NCBI RefSeq assembly: GCF_001513955.1 | Contig: NZ_KQ948147.1 | Span: 646,757-710,756 of the forward strand | Source: Streptomyces pseudovenezuelae | GTDB taxonomy: Bacteria > Actinomycetota > Actinomycetes > Streptomycetales > Streptomycetaceae | Length of the DNA stretch: 64,000 nt | Reading direction: 5' to 3' | In this document: positions 34,286 to 42,649 of the stretch, piece by piece | Numbering within the stretch: the first letter of the stretch is position 1 | Layout of the letters: each line of letters starts with the position of its first letter | Notes under the pieces: model-generated | The model's database searches: none | Seen by the model: the letters and a program-made list of their open reading frames with translations, nothing else | Told to the model about the DNA's origin: nothing | Made by a program: the position numbers and the translations under genes

Positions 34286-34454
34286 GCCCCAACTCCCTTT
34301 GCGCGGACCGCACTTCCCCTGCCCACCGCCGTGTCGCGGACCAGCTCTCCGCCACCGAGGAGCTCGATCTCGGACAAGCTCCGTGACCCCGGGACAAGGC
34401 GCCTTCGGCTGCGGGACAGTGGACAGACGCAGAAGGAGGGGCGGAGGGGACGAG

Positions 34455-34742
34455 ATGCTGAGGACTCCGGCCGACCAGAGGCGCCTGGACATCCTGGAGT
34501 GGCTCAAGGACCCGGCCGCGCACTTCCCGTCGCGCCGGCACGGGGACCTCGCCCGGGACGGTGTCACCGCCGCCGCGATCGCGGGCAAGCTCGGCGTGCC
34601 CCGCTCGGTCGCGCAGACCCATCTCGGCCTCCTCGTGGACATCGGCCTGCTGCGCACCAGGAGAATCCGGTGGCGTACGTACTACCGTCGCGACGAGATG
34701 CGCATCGCCGAGGTGGCGCGCATGTTCGAGAAGGGCTGGTAG
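34455..34742 (+). CDS. ArsR-type winged-helix regulator
   Basis: 95 aa. A short winged helix carries TPADQRRLDILEWLKDP, then DGVTAAAIAGKLGVPRSVAQ and THLGLLVDIGLLR with the wing RIRWRTYYRRDE. No cysteine metal site is visible, so it is not a classic metal sensor. GGAGGGG precedes ATG 34455. It precedes the SMP-30-like gene by 28 bp, so the two may form an operon. Confidence 0.85.
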   Translation: MLRTPADQRRLDILEWLKDPAAHFPSRRHGDLARDGVTAAAIAGKLGVPRSVAQTHLGLLVDIGLLRTRRIRWRTYYRRDEMRIAEVARMFEKGW

Positions 34743-34770
34743 TGACCCGCACCGGAAGGGCAGACACTCG

Positions 34771-35733
34771 ATGGACCGTCCCACCGCACTGATTCCCCGC
34801 CATTACGTCGCGATCGGCGGCCACGGTCCCGAGGACGTCGTCGCCGACGCCCGCGGCCGGGTGCTCGCCGGAGTGGAGGACGGTCGCATCCTGCGCATCG
34901 ACGGACTGGCGGACCCCCGCTCCGCCCGCGTCGAGGTGCTCGCCGAGACCGGCGGCAGGCCGCTCGGCCTCGAACTCCTCCCGGACGACGCCCTGTTGGT
35001 GTGCGACGCGGAACGCGGACTGCTGGGCGTCGACCTGGCCGACGGCACCGTACGCGTGGTCGCCGACGAGGTCGAGGGGGAGCGGCTGAGGTTCGCCAGC
35101 AACGTGGTCGCGCTGTCCGACGGCAGCGTGTACTTCACCGTCTCCAGCTGTCGTTACCCTCTCGACCAGTGGATCGGCGACATCGTCGAACACACCGGCA
35201 CCGGCCGTCTCCTGCGCCTGGCACCCGGCGACGACACCCCCGAAGTCCTCCTGGAGGGGCTGCAGTTCGCCAACGGCGTGGCCGCGAGCGGCGACGAGTC
35301 CTTCCTGGTCGTCGCCGAGACCGGGGCCCGCCGGCTCACCCGCTACTGGCTCGACGGACCACTGGCCGGGCGCGCCGAGCACTTCGCCGAGAACCTCCCC
35401 GGCATGCCCGACAACATCTGGCGCGGCGGACCCGACGGCCCGATCTGGGTCTCCCTCGCCGGACCCCGGGTCCCCGCGCTCGACCTGCTGCACCGCGCCG
35501 CCCCGCCCGTACGCCGGGCCGCCGCCCGCGTCGCCGTACGCGCCCCCTACCGGCCCACGGGCAGCATCGGCGTCCTCGCCGTCGACGACACGGGCGAGGT
35601 CGTCCACCACCTCGCCCGCAACCGGTCCCGCTTCCGCATGGTCACCAGCGTCTGCGAGGCCTCCGGCCACCTGGTCCTCGGCAGCCTCCGGGAGCGCGGC
35701 ATCGCGCTGTGCGAGCCGCCCGCCGTGAAGTGA
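34771..35733 (+). CDS. SMP-30/strictosidine-synthase-like beta-propeller protein
   Basis: 320 aa six-bladed propeller. It shows PEDVVADARGRVLAGVEDGRI, GRPLGLELLPDDALLV, the strictosidine-synthase-like blade SSCRYPLDQWIGDIVEHTGT, LQFANGVAASGDESFLVVAE and LPGMPDNIW. Family members are lactonases, phosphotriesterases or strictosidine-synthase-like proteins; the activity here is unknown. GGAAGGG lies 10 bases before the ATG. It probably forms an operon with the preceding small ArsR-type gene. Confidence 0.88.
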   Translation: MDRPTALIPRHYVAIGGHGPEDVVADARGRVLAGVEDGRILRIDGLADPRSARVEVLAETGGRPLGLELLPDDALLVCDAERGLLGVDLADGTVRVVADEVEGERLRFASNVVALSDGSVYFTVSSCRYPLDQWIGDIVEHTGTGRLLRLAPGDDTPEVLLEGLQFANGVAASGDESFLVVAETGARRLTRYWLDGPLAGRAEHFAENLPGMPDNIWRGGPDGPIWVSLAGPRVPALDLLHRAAPPVRRAAARVAVRAPYRPTGSIGVLAVDDTGEVVHHLARNRSRFRMVTSVCEASGHLVLGSLRERGIALCEPPAVK

Positions 35734-35787
35734 CCCCGGCGGCGCCCCGGCGTTAGGCTGGTGCCCGGTCGCGATCATCCTCGCGGC

Positions 35788-35846
35788 GCGGCGGTGGGGC
35801 CCGCCGTACCCGAACCGCGGCGAAGGCGCCGCCAACGGTCCCTGCT
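35788..35846 (+). ncRNA. Fluoride (crcB-type) riboswitch
   Basis: The RNA reads GGCGGUGGGGCCCGCC (35790-35805), then CGAACCGC (35811-35818), a G/C-rich pairing segment, and ACGGUCCCUGC (35834-35844). The order and sequence match the crcB motif core: GGNGRUGG...CCGCC, AACCGC, then the (GA)UGGCUCCUGC-like strand. It lies 55 bp before crcB, exactly where the ligand gene predicts. It should allow expression of the exporter operon when fluoride binds. Confidence 0.82.
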
Positions 35847-35901
35847 TGCGAGGGAGCGCGCCCGTGTGTCCGGGCCCCGGCGAGTAGGAGAGAACACGGC
35901 C

Positions 35902-36357
35902 ATGACAGCCCCGGAGAGTCTGCGCGCCCCCGCCGGACCCGCACGCCGGTCCCTCGGGCAGGGCCAGGCGCCCGTGGTCGCGGTGGTCGCGCTCGGCGGC
36001 GCCCTGGGCGCCACGGCCCGGTACGCCCTCTCCCTCCACTGGCCCACCCCGCCCGGCGGGTTCCCCTGGGCGACCTTCTGGACCAACGTCGTCGGCTGTG
36101 CCGTCATCGGTGTGTTCATGGTCGTCATCACCGACGTGTGGGCCGCCCACCGCCTGGTCCGCCCCTTCTTCGGCACCGGCGTCCTCGGCGGCTTCACCAC
36201 CTTCTCGACCTACGCCGTCGACATCCAGAAACTCGTCGACCACGGCCGGCCAGCCACGGGCCTCGTCTATCTCGCCGCGACCCTGCTCGCGGCCCTCGCG
36301 GCGGTGTGGCTCGCGTCCACGGCGGCCCGCCGCGTGCTGAAGCGGAGGCAGCCATGA
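35902..36357 (+). CDS. crcB: Fluoride exporter subunit CrcB (first copy)
   Basis: 151 aa with four transmembrane segments. It carries [13 protein letters not shown], the pore region [13 protein letters not shown] and [15 protein letters not shown], the Fluc-channel signature with the TFST motif. Fluc subunits form dual-topology dimers that export fluoride. TAGGAGAGA precedes the ATG. Its stop codon overlaps the first ATG of a 29-bp tandem duplication before the next gene. It is first in the crcB-DUF190-crcB operon under the fluoride riboswitch. Confidence 0.93.
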   Translation: MTAPESLRAPAGPARRSLGQGQAPVVAVVALGGALGATARYALSLHWPTPPGGFPWATFWTNVVGCAVIGVFMVVITDVWAAHRLVRPFFGTGVLGGFTTFSTYAVDIQKLVDHGRPATGLVYLAATLLAALAAVWLASTAARRVLKRRQP

Positions 36358-36388
36358 CGCGCGTCCTGAAGTGGGGGCAGCCATGACG
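36331..36388 (+). repeat. 29-bp tandem duplication at the crcB/DUF190 junction
   Basis: Two adjacent 29-bp units (36331-36359 and 36360-36388) differ at three positions. Each contains a G-rich RBS-like stretch followed by GCAGCCATGACG. The first unit covers the crcB C-terminus and its overlapping ATGA, and the second supplies the RBS and ATG of the DUF190 gene. Confidence 0.8.
36354..36386 (+). CDS. Ten-codon micro-ORF created by the duplication
   Basis: ATG at 36354 overlaps the crcB stop (ATGA) and opens a frame encoding [10 protein letters not shown]. It ends in TGA at 36384-36386, itself overlapping the ATG of the DUF190 gene. The peptide mirrors the CrcB C-terminus (RVLKRRQP). Both ends are set for translational coupling, so it may act as a relay between the two genes. 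Production of a functional peptide is doubtful. Confidence 0.35.
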   Translation: MTRVLKWGQP

Positions 36389-36763
36389 AGGCTGACCGGC
36401 AACGCCCTGCGCGTGACCGTCTACATCGGCGAGAACGACACCTGGCACCACAGGCCCCTCTACGCCGAGATCGTGCACCGCGCCCACGCGGCCGGTCTCG
36501 CCGGGGCCAGCGTCTTCCGCGGCGTCGAGGGCTTCGGCGCGTCCTCCCTGATCCACACCTCCCGGCTGCTGTCGCTCAGCGAGGACCTGCCGGTGGCCGT
36601 CGTCATCGTCGACACCGAGACACGGGTACGGGAGTTCCTGCCGCAGCTCGACGAACTCGTCACCGAGGGGCTGGTGACCCTCGACGCCTGCGAGGTCATC
36701 CGCTACGTCGGCCGCGACGAGAACCGGGGCATAGCGGACACGAAGGGTAAGAAGTCGTTGTGA
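36383..36763 (+). CDS. DUF190 protein, CrcB-associated
   Basis: 126 aa GlnB/PII-like fold of the DUF190 family. It opens with [20 protein letters not shown], then [21 protein letters not shown] and [19 protein letters not shown]190 genes are regularly inserted between or beside crcB genes in actinobacteria, and a regulatory role in fluoride export is assumed. ATG 36383 comes from the second unit of the 29-bp duplication. Its TGA overlaps the GTG of the second crcB by four bases. Confidence 0.88.
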   Translation: MTRLTGNALRVTVYIGENDTWHHRPLYAEIVHRAHAAGLAGASVFRGVEGFGASSLIHTSRLLSLSEDLPVAVVIVDTETRVREFLPQLDELVTEGLVTLDACEVIRYVGRDENRGIADTKGKKSL

Positions 36764-37134
36764 ACTGGCTGCTGGTCGTCCTGGGGGCCATGGTCGGCGC
36801 CCCGCTGCGCTATCTCACCGACCGCGCGGTGCAGTCCCGGCACGACTCGGTGTTCCCCTGGGGCACCTTCGCGGTCAACGTCACCGGCTGTCTGATCCTC
36901 GGTCTGCTCACCGGCGCGGTGGCCGCGGGGGCGGCCGGGGCCCAGCTCCAGCTTCTCCTGGGCACCGGCCTGTGCGGGGCCCTGACGACGTACTCGACCT
37001 TCTCCTACGAGACCCTCCGGCTCACCGAGACCGGGGCAGGTCTCTACGGTGTGGCCAACGTGGCCGCGAGCGTGGTGGCCGGGCTCGGGGCCGCCTTCGC
37101 GGGGGTGGCGCTGGCGCAGGCTATGTGGACGTAG
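36760..37134 (+). CDS. crcB: Fluoride exporter subunit CrcB (second copy)
   Basis: 124 aa with four transmembrane segments. It carries [17 protein letters not shown], the Fluc pore motif [21 protein letters not shown] and [16 protein letters not shown]. Paired crcB genes usually encode heterodimeric antiparallel Fluc channels. This copy is shorter and starts with GTG in a GTGA overlap with the DUF190 gene, so all three products are translated as a block. Confidence 0.93.
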   Translation: MNWLLVVLGAMVGAPLRYLTDRAVQSRHDSVFPWGTFAVNVTGCLILGLLTGAVAAGAAGAQLQLLLGTGLCGALTTYSTFSYETLRLTETGAGLYGVANVAASVVAGLGAAFAGVALAQAMWT

Positions 37135-37227
37135 GCGCGACGGCCTGAGCCGCGGGGCGGACCCTTGTCCGCGTGTAGTAAGACTGTGCCCTCCGCACCT
37201 GCCTTCCCCTGAGAAGAACTGGATCCC

Positions 37228-38064
37228 ATGAGCGTCATCAGCGTCGGTCAGGCCGTCGTCCTCGGAGCCGTCGAGGGAGTGACCGAGTTCCTCCCCGTCT
37301 CCTCCACCGGCCATCTGAAGATCGTCGAGGGGTTGATGCACATCCCCGTCGACGACGACGCCGTCGTCGGGTTCTCGGCCGTCATCCAGGTCGGCGCGAT
37401 CGCGGCCGTGCTCGTGTACTTCTTCAAGGACATCGTGCGGATCGTCTCCGCGTGGGGCAGGGGCCTGGTCAACAAGGAGGAGCGCTACCACCACGACTAC
37501 AAGTTCGCCTGGTGGGTGATCGCCGCGACCGTCCCGATCGTCGTCGTGGGCCTGGCCGCCAAGCCGCTCATCGAGGGGCCGCTCGCCTCCCTGTGGGTGG
37601 TCGCGGGCTCCCTGATCGTCGGCAGCGGTGTGATGTGGGCGGCGGATCAGATGGGCCGGCACAAGCGCGGCGAGGACGACACCTCGTTCAAGGACGCGAT
37701 GCTGGTCGGCAGCTCGCAGATCCTCGCGCTGCTCTTCCCGGGCTTCTCCCGCTCCGGCGCGACCATGTCCACGGCCCTGATCCTGGACCTCGACCGCGTG
37801 GCCGCTACCCGCCTCTCCTTCTTCCTCGGCATCCCCGCCCTCACCGGCGCCGGAATCTACGAGCTCAAGGACGCCCTGGGCGCGGGCGTGGGCGCGGCCC
37901 CGCTCGCCGTCGGCACCGCCGTCTCGTTCGTCGTCGCCTACGCCTCCATCGCCTGGCTGCTCAAGTTCGTGGCCAAGCACTCCTTCAACGCCTTCGTCAT
38001 CTACCGACTGGTGGTGGGCCTGCTGCTCTTCGGCCTCCTGACCACGGGCACGCTCGACAGCTGA
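37228..38064 (+). CDS. uppP: Undecaprenyl-diphosphatase (bacitracin resistance)
   Basis: 278 aa integral membrane protein with the two BacA/UppP signatures, EGVTEFLPVSSTGHL near the N-terminus and FPGFSRSGATMSTALILDLDR in the middle. It dephosphorylates undecaprenyl-PP, recycling the lipid carrier for peptidoglycan and teichoic acids. ATG 37228 has only a weak GAGAAG RBS. It is separated from crcB by 93 bp and probably has its own promoter. The second 3' hairpin (38082-38101) may end its transcript. Confidence 0.95.
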   Translation: MSVISVGQAVVLGAVEGVTEFLPVSSTGHLKIVEGLMHIPVDDDAVVGFSAVIQVGAIAAVLVYFFKDIVRIVSAWGRGLVNKEERYHHDYKFAWWVIAATVPIVVVGLAAKPLIEGPLASLWVVAGSLIVGSGVMWAADQMGRHKRGEDDTSFKDAMLVGSSQILALLFPGFSRSGATMSTALILDLDRVAATRLSFFLGIPALTGAGIYELKDALGAGVGAAPLAVGTAVSFVVAYASIAWLLKFVAKHSFNAFVIYRLVVGLLLFGLLTTGTLDS

Positions 38065-38081
38065 CGGCCGGGGGAGGGGTG

Positions 38082-38101
38082 CGGGCCGTCCGATCGGCCC
38101 G
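38082..38101 (+). terminator. Hairpin after uppP
   Basis: CGGGCC-GTCCGATC-GGCCCG is a 6-bp stem with an 8-base loop, 18 bases past the uppP stop codon. Moderate candidate for a terminator. Confidence 0.45.
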
Positions 38102-38510
38102 TGTCGGCACGCACGAGGGTGAGGGAATGCCCGAGCCGTAGAAGTGCGGCGCACCTGACCAGCACGGAGTGCGGGCCCTGTCGCCGGAGCGCGAGTCGGT
38201 CCAGCGCCACGGGGTCACGCCACGAGGATGCGGCCCGCGCCGCGGGGTAGCCCGCGCCTCAGCTGTGTGGTGCACCGGAACCGAACGGGGTGTCAGGCCC
38301 CGTCGCAGGGGCGGGTGCAACTGGCCGGCACGAGAGGTGTGCGGGGGCGGCCGCGTCGGAGAGGTGCGGGGTGGCCGGCCAACCCCAAGGTTCCGGCGCC
38401 CCGCTCTGGCGCGGGGGCCAGGTGCGGCCGGTGCCGCAGAGGGTGGGGTAGCCGACCATCCGGGATGCGGCCCCCACCGCAGCGGCCAGGCTGCCTGCGC
38501 CAAAGAGGGT

Positions 38511-39056
38511 GCTCCGCAGGGTCGCAAGGCAGCTCACGGTCACGGGCGTGTGGGGCGGCCCGTGCCGGCGAAGTGCGGGGTAGCTGACCAGCCCGGGGTT
38601 CCAGCCGCCTGTCGGCGGTCGGCATCGCAGGGGCCAGGCGGCCTGCGCCACGCAGGCGCGCTCCGCAGGGCCGCAGGGCAGCTCACGGTCACAGGTGTGC
38701 GGGGCGGCCCATGCCGGTGACGTGCGGCGTAGCTGATCAGTCCGGGGTTCCAGCCGTTTCTCACCGCGGTGGGCACCGCACGGGCTGCGAGGCGGCCCGC
38801 CGGCGCGGGGCCCGGGGGGCCTGCGCCACGGTGACGCGCTCCGCAGGGTCCCAAGACAGCTCACCTTCACGGGCGTGCGGGGGCGGCCCGCACCGCAGGG
38901 CCTGCGCGTGGTCTGTCGGCGCCGGGGGCCAGGGGGGCGGCCTCCGCCTCGAAGGCGCGCTCCGCAGGGGCCGCGAGGCAGCTCACCGGCACCGCTGTGT
39001 GGGGGTGGCCCCGCCGCAGAGGAGCCAGGCCACCGACCAGCCCGGGTTCCAGCCCC
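38511..39056. repeat. Degenerate tandem repeats, core module about 95 bp
   Basis: Each copy opens with GCTCCGCAGG (38511, 38660, 38838, 38959), followed by AGGCAGCTCAC..., GTGTGCGGGGCGGCCC and, in three copies, GA(C/T)CAG(C/T)CCGGGGTTCCAGCC (38586, 38735, 39035). Spacings of 149, 178 and 121 bp show that the separators vary; the third copy lacks its end. Older traces extend back to about 38310. A perfect GCCTGCG-CCA-CGCAGGC hairpin lies at 38641-38657. Confidence 0.65.
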
Positions 39057-39201
39057 CACACGGCGCGAGGCGGCCTACATCACTGAGGTGCGCCGGCGCA
39101 GGCGGCCGCGAGGCAGGTCATCCGAGCGAGGCGGCCAGGTGGTGGCCCCGTGTCGTGGCGCGTCGGGACCGCGATCGCGCGCACCCCGTGCCGCCGCCCC
39201 C

Positions 39202-39231
39202 TTGACAGCACCCTCCCGCCGCCCGGAGTAT
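39202..39231 (+). promoter_or_regulatory. Promoter of the FCD/GntR regulator gene
   Basis: TTGACA (39202-39207) and GAGTAT (39226-39231) are 18 bp apart. Seven bases separate the -10 from GTG 39239, so transcription probably starts at or next to the start codon (leaderless mRNA). Confidence 0.55.
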
Positions 39232-39238
39232 CACTCCC

Positions 39239-39970
39239 GTGAACCTGTCAGACAGCCGGACAGCCAGTCAGCCGCCGAGGCGTGTCAGCGCCATGGAGGC
39301 GGTGCTGGCGCATCTGCGCGACGCCATCGAGCGGGGGGAGTACGCCATCGGCGACAAGCTCCCGTCCGAGGCGGAGCTCTGCCGCACCCTGGAGATCAGC
39401 CGGCCCGTCCTGCGCGAGGCCCTCAGGGCCCTGCAGACCATGGGGCTGACCGTCTCCAAGACCGGCAAGGGCACCTTCGTCGTGGCCAACGCGGTGGAGG
39501 ACCCCACCTTCGGCGACTACGCGGCCAGCGACCTCCTGGAGGTGCGCCGCCACGTCGAGATCCCGGTCGCCGGGTACGCGGCCCGGCGCCGCACCCACGA
39601 GAACCTCGACCACCTGGCCCACCTCCTGGACCGGATGGAACGGGAGACCGACACCACCGCGTGGGTCGCGATGGACACCCTCTTCCACCTCGCGGTGGCC
39701 GAGGCCGCCCAGAACCCGGTCTTCCGCCGGGTCATCGAGGAGATCCGCGACGCACTGGCGCGTCAGTCGGCCTTCCTCAACGAGCTGGGCGGCCGCCGGG
39801 AGCAGTCCAACCGCGAGCACCGCGCGATCGTCGAGGCGCTGATCGACGGTTCCGAGCACGACGCGGTGGAGGCGATGTCCCACCATCTCGACCGCGTCGA
39901 GACCACCCTCACCGACATCGTGCGTTCCCCGCGCACGGACAGTTCCACGGAAGGCGGATCAGAGGCGTGA
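39239..39970 (+). CDS. FCD-domain GntR-family regulator (FadR subfamily)
   Basis: 243 aa. The N-terminal GntR winged helix reads [48 protein letters not shown] and KTGKGTFVV; the FCD ligand domain spans about 90-230, with metal-ligand histidines such as [12 protein letters not shown] and [14 protein letters not shown] 39239 is used because a promoter ends seven bases before it. An 11-bp palindrome CTGTCAGACAG lies inside the first codons and could be its operator. The end overlaps the permease start (GTGA), so the regulator is co-expressed with the asparagine genes, which it probably controls. Confidence 0.9.
   Translation: MNLSDSRTASQPPRRVSAMEAVLAHLRDAIERGEYAIGDKLPSEAELCRTLEISRPVLREALRALQTMGLTVSKTGKGTFVVANAVEDPTFGDYAASDLLEVRRHVEIPVAGYAARRRTHENLDHLAHLLDRMERETDTTAWVAMDTLFHLAVAEAAQNPVFRRVIEEIRDALARQSAFLNELGGRREQSNREHRAIVEALIDGSEHDAVEAMSHHLDRVETTLTDIVRSPRTDSSTEGGSEA
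39245..39255. promoter_or_regulatory. Candidate GntR operator inside the 5' coding region
   Basis: CTGTC-A-GACAG is a perfect 11-bp palindrome at codons 3-6 of the regulator gene. With a leaderless start it would lie at about +7 to +17, a repressing position. FCD/GntR proteins prefer TNGTNNNACNA-like dyads, to which this is close. Confidence 0.4.
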
Positions 39971-41412
39971 GCGAGCAGTCCCTGCACGACGGCGTGCAGA
40001 AACGTTCCGGCCATGTCGATGCCGGAGACGAGGGGTACAGCAAGTCCCTCAAGTCACGGCACGTCAACATGATCGCCATCGGCGGCGCCATCGGCACCGG
40101 CCTCTTCCTCGGCGCCGGCGGCCGCCTGGCCGACGCCGGGCCCTCCCTGTTCATCGCCTACGCGGTCTGCGGCGTCTTCGCCTTCCTCGTCGTCCGCGCC
40201 CTCGGCGAACTCGTCCTGTACCGGCCCTCCTCCGGCGCCTTCGTGTCGTACGCCCGGGAGTTCCTCGGCGAGAAGGGCGCCTACGTCGCCGGCTGGATGT
40301 ACTTCCTGAACTGGGCCACCACCGGCATCGCCGACATCACCGCCGTCGCCCTCTACACTCACTACTGGGGCATGTTCTCCGACATCCCGCAGTGGGTGAT
40401 CGCGCTCGTGGCGCTCGCGGTCGTCCTCACCGTCAACCTCATCTCGGTGAAGATGTTCGGCGAGCTGGAGTTCTGGTTCGCCATCATCAAGGTGGGCGCG
40501 CTCGTGGCGTTCCTGCTGATCGGCGTCTTCCTGCTGGCCACCCAGCACCCGATCGACGGCCACCACCCCGGCCCGGCCCTGATCACCGACAACGGCGGCG
40601 TCTTCCCCAACGGCCTGCTGCCCATGCTGCTGATCATCCAGGGCGTCGTCTTCGCCTACGCCTCCGTCGAACTGGTCGGCGTCGCCGCGGGCGAGACCGA
40701 GAACCCCGAGAAGATCATGCCCAAGGCGATCAACTCGATCATGTGGCGGGTCGGTCTCTTCTACGTCGGCTCGGTGCTCCTGCTGTCGATGCTGCTGCCC
40801 TGGAACAAGTACACGGGCAGCGAGAGTCCCTTCGTGACCGTCCTGTCCAACATCGGCATCCCGGCGGCCGGCGGCGTGATGAACCTCGTCGTCCTCACCG
40901 CGGCCATGTCGTCGCTCAACTCCGGCCTGTACTCCACCGGCCGCATCCTGCGCTCCATGGCCATGTCCGGCTCGGCGCCCAAGTTCACGGGCGTGATGAG
41001 CCGCAGCCAGGTCCCCTACGGCGGCATCCTGCTCACCAGCGGCGTCTGCGTCCTCGGTGTCGGCCTCAACTACGTGGTCCCCGCCGACGCGTTCGAGATC
41101 GTGCTGAACTTCGCCGCCATCGGCATCCTCGCCACCTGGGGCATGATCATGGTCTGTCACCTGCTCTTCTGGCAGAAGACCGAGAAGGGCGACCTGACCC
41201 GCCCCGGCTACCGACTGCCGGGATCGCCCTGGACCGAACTCGTGACGCTGGCCTTCCTCGCCTCCGTCCTGGTCCTCATGTACGCCGACGGCGGCGCCGG
41301 CCGCACCACCGTGCTGTGCCTCCCGCTGATCGTCGCCGCCCTGGTCGCCGGCTGGTTCGCCGTCCGGGGCAGGGTCTCGCGCACCTCCCAGAACCCATCG
41401 ACCGGCGCGTGA
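39967..41412 (+). CDS. ansP: Amino acid permease, asparagine type
   Basis: 481 aa APC-superfamily transporter with 12 transmembrane segments, opening [26 protein letters not shown] (the classic amino-acid permease N-terminus). [35 protein letters not shown] and [15 protein letters not shown]-like loops follow. AnsP is suggested both by sequence style and by the asparaginase and aspartase genes downstream. GTG 39967 overlaps the regulator stop (GTGA). It should import L-Asn by proton symport. Confidence 0.88.
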   Translation: MSEQSLHDGVQKRSGHVDAGDEGYSKSLKSRHVNMIAIGGAIGTGLFLGAGGRLADAGPSLFIAYAVCGVFAFLVVRALGELVLYRPSSGAFVSYAREFLGEKGAYVAGWMYFLNWATTGIADITAVALYTHYWGMFSDIPQWVIALVALAVVLTVNLISVKMFGELEFWFAIIKVGALVAFLLIGVFLLATQHPIDGHHPGPALITDNGGVFPNGLLPMLLIIQGVVFAYASVELVGVAAGETENPEKIMPKAINSIMWRVGLFYVGSVLLLSMLLPWNKYTGSESPFVTVLSNIGIPAAGGVMNLVVLTAAMSSLNSGLYSTGRILRSMAMSGSAPKFTGVMSRSQVPYGGILLTSGVCVLGVGLNYVVPADAFEIVLNFAAIGILATWGMIMVCHLLFWQKTEKGDLTRPGYRLPGSPWTELVTLAFLASVLVLMYADGGAGRTTVLCLPLIVAALVAGWFAVRGRVSRTSQNPSTGA

Positions 41413-41491
41413 TCGCTCGCGCGCGTTCCCGACCCGAACCCACTGGCACGCACGCGTGATCCGCGTGGCGTTCCCGGAGAAGCAGGAAGTG

Positions 41492-42508
41492 ATGTACAGC
41501 AGTTCCGTCGCGGCCGCACCCCTGGTCCGTGAGCCCCTCCACGCCCCGGTCGCCCACCTCATCCGCGGTGGGCTGATCGAGGGCACCCACTACGGTTCCG
41601 TCGTCGTCCTCGGCGCCGACGGGGACGTCCGCTTCCAACTCGGTGACATCGAGGCCGCGTTCTATCCGCGGTCCGCGCTCAAGCCGGTCCAGGCCGTCGC
41701 CATGGTCCGGGCCGGCCTCCCGCTCGACGGTGAGCTCCTCTCGCTCACCGCGGCCAGCCACTCCGGCGAGGAACGCCACCTCGCCGGGGCCCGGCGCATC
41801 CTGGACCTGGCGGGTGTCTCCGAGGACGCCCTGCGCAACGTCCCGGACATGCCCTACGCCCCGCAGGTGCGGGACGAGTGGATCCGGGAGGGGCGCGGGC
41901 CGTCCCGGCTCGCGCAGAACTGCTCCGGCAAGCACGCGGCGATGCTGTACACGTGCGTGCTCAACGACTGGCCTCTGGAGGGCTACCTCGACCCGGCGCA
42001 CCCGCTCCAGCAGGCGATCGCCGAGATCGTCGAGGACCTGACCGGACAGCGGATCGCCCGGGTCACCGTCGACGGCTGCGGTGCGCCCCTGTTCTCCGTC
42101 TCCCTGCACGGCCTCGCCCGCGCCGCCGCGCGCATCACCTCGGCTGCCCCCGGAACCCCCGAGGCCCGGGTCGCCGACGCGATGCGCGAGCACGCCGAGA
42201 TGGCGTCCGGGGCGGGACGGGACGTGGCCCGGCTGATGAAGGCCGTGCCCGGACTGCTTGCCAAGGACGGGTTCGAGGGCGTTCAGGTCGCCGCGCTGCC
42301 CGACGGGCGGTCGGTCGCCGTGAAGATCTCCGACGGGGCGAACCGGGCGCGGGTGCCGGTCGCCGCGGCCGCGCTCGCGTGGGCCGGGGTCTCGCCGGAT
42401 CTGCTCACGGAGTTCCAGGGTGAGGCGCTGCTCGGTGGTGGCGTCGAGGTCGGGTGTGTGCGGCCCGTTCGCTCCCTGGAGCCGGTTGCCGTGTCTGCTT
42501 GCGCCTAG
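41492..42508 (+). CDS. L-asparaginase (asparaginase II family)
   Basis: 338 aa of the Pfam Asparaginase_II type, found in actinobacteria and rhizobia and distinct from E. coli AnsB. Conserved stretches are GTHYGSVVVLGADGD, FYPRSALKPVQAVAM, TAASHSGEERHLAGAR, RLAQNCSGKHAAMLYTC and VTVDGCGAPLFSV. It hydrolyses L-Asn to L-Asp plus ammonia. ATG 41492 has GGAGAAG eight bases upstream; the longer frame from 41456 starts with GTG and lacks an RBS. It lies between the permease and aspartase genes. Confidence 0.88.
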   Translation: MYSSSVAAAPLVREPLHAPVAHLIRGGLIEGTHYGSVVVLGADGDVRFQLGDIEAAFYPRSALKPVQAVAMVRAGLPLDGELLSLTAASHSGEERHLAGARRILDLAGVSEDALRNVPDMPYAPQVRDEWIREGRGPSRLAQNCSGKHAAMLYTCVLNDWPLEGYLDPAHPLQQAIAEIVEDLTGQRIARVTVDGCGAPLFSVSLHGLARAAARITSAAPGTPEARVADAMREHAEMASGAGRDVARLMKAVPGLLAKDGFEGVQVAALPDGRSVAVKISDGANRARVPVAAAALAWAGVSPDLLTEFQGEALLGGGVEVGCVRPVRSLEPVAVSACA

Positions 42509-42547
42509 AAAGCAGCCAGATCCCTCGGATGGCGACCGCGGGTGCGT

Positions 42548-42610
42548 AGGGGCTGGTCGCGCCCGCGCGGCGGAGCCGCACATCGATACAGCCCCGCGCC
42601 CCTGAAAAAA
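42548..42610. repeat. Interspersed Streptomyces-type hairpin repeat
   Basis: The AGGGGCTGGTCGCGCC...CAGCCCCGCGCCCCTGAAAA arrangement is a repeat I recognise as widespread in Streptomyces intergenic DNA. AGGGGCTG (42548-42555) pairs with the CAGCCCC/GCCCCT region (42589-42602), and an inner GCGGC-GGA-GCCGC hairpin lies at 42567-42579. The following A-run gives a slightly unusual low-GC tail. It may attenuate or terminate transcription before aspA. Confidence 0.6.
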
Positions 42611-42649
42611 GCTCAACTGATCCTCCATGGAAGAAGGAACCGTTCCCTC

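Larger units (their letters stand above)
38065..39238. other. 1.2-kb non-coding region with degenerate repeats
   Basis: No gene is credible. The open frames on both strands are long only because the DNA lacks A+T, and their deduced proteins are repetitive Arg/Pro/Ala-rich translations of the repeat unit. The region contains a hairpin near the uppP end, four or more degenerate copies of a roughly 95-bp module (38511-39056), and the leaderless promoter of the FCD regulator at its right edge. Confidence 0.65.

Noticed and set aside
38259-39059. A 266-codon minus-strand frame with repetitive Arg/Pro-rich protein
   Set aside because: It is only a translation of the degenerate DNA repeats; other frames are equally open and none has a start with an RBS.
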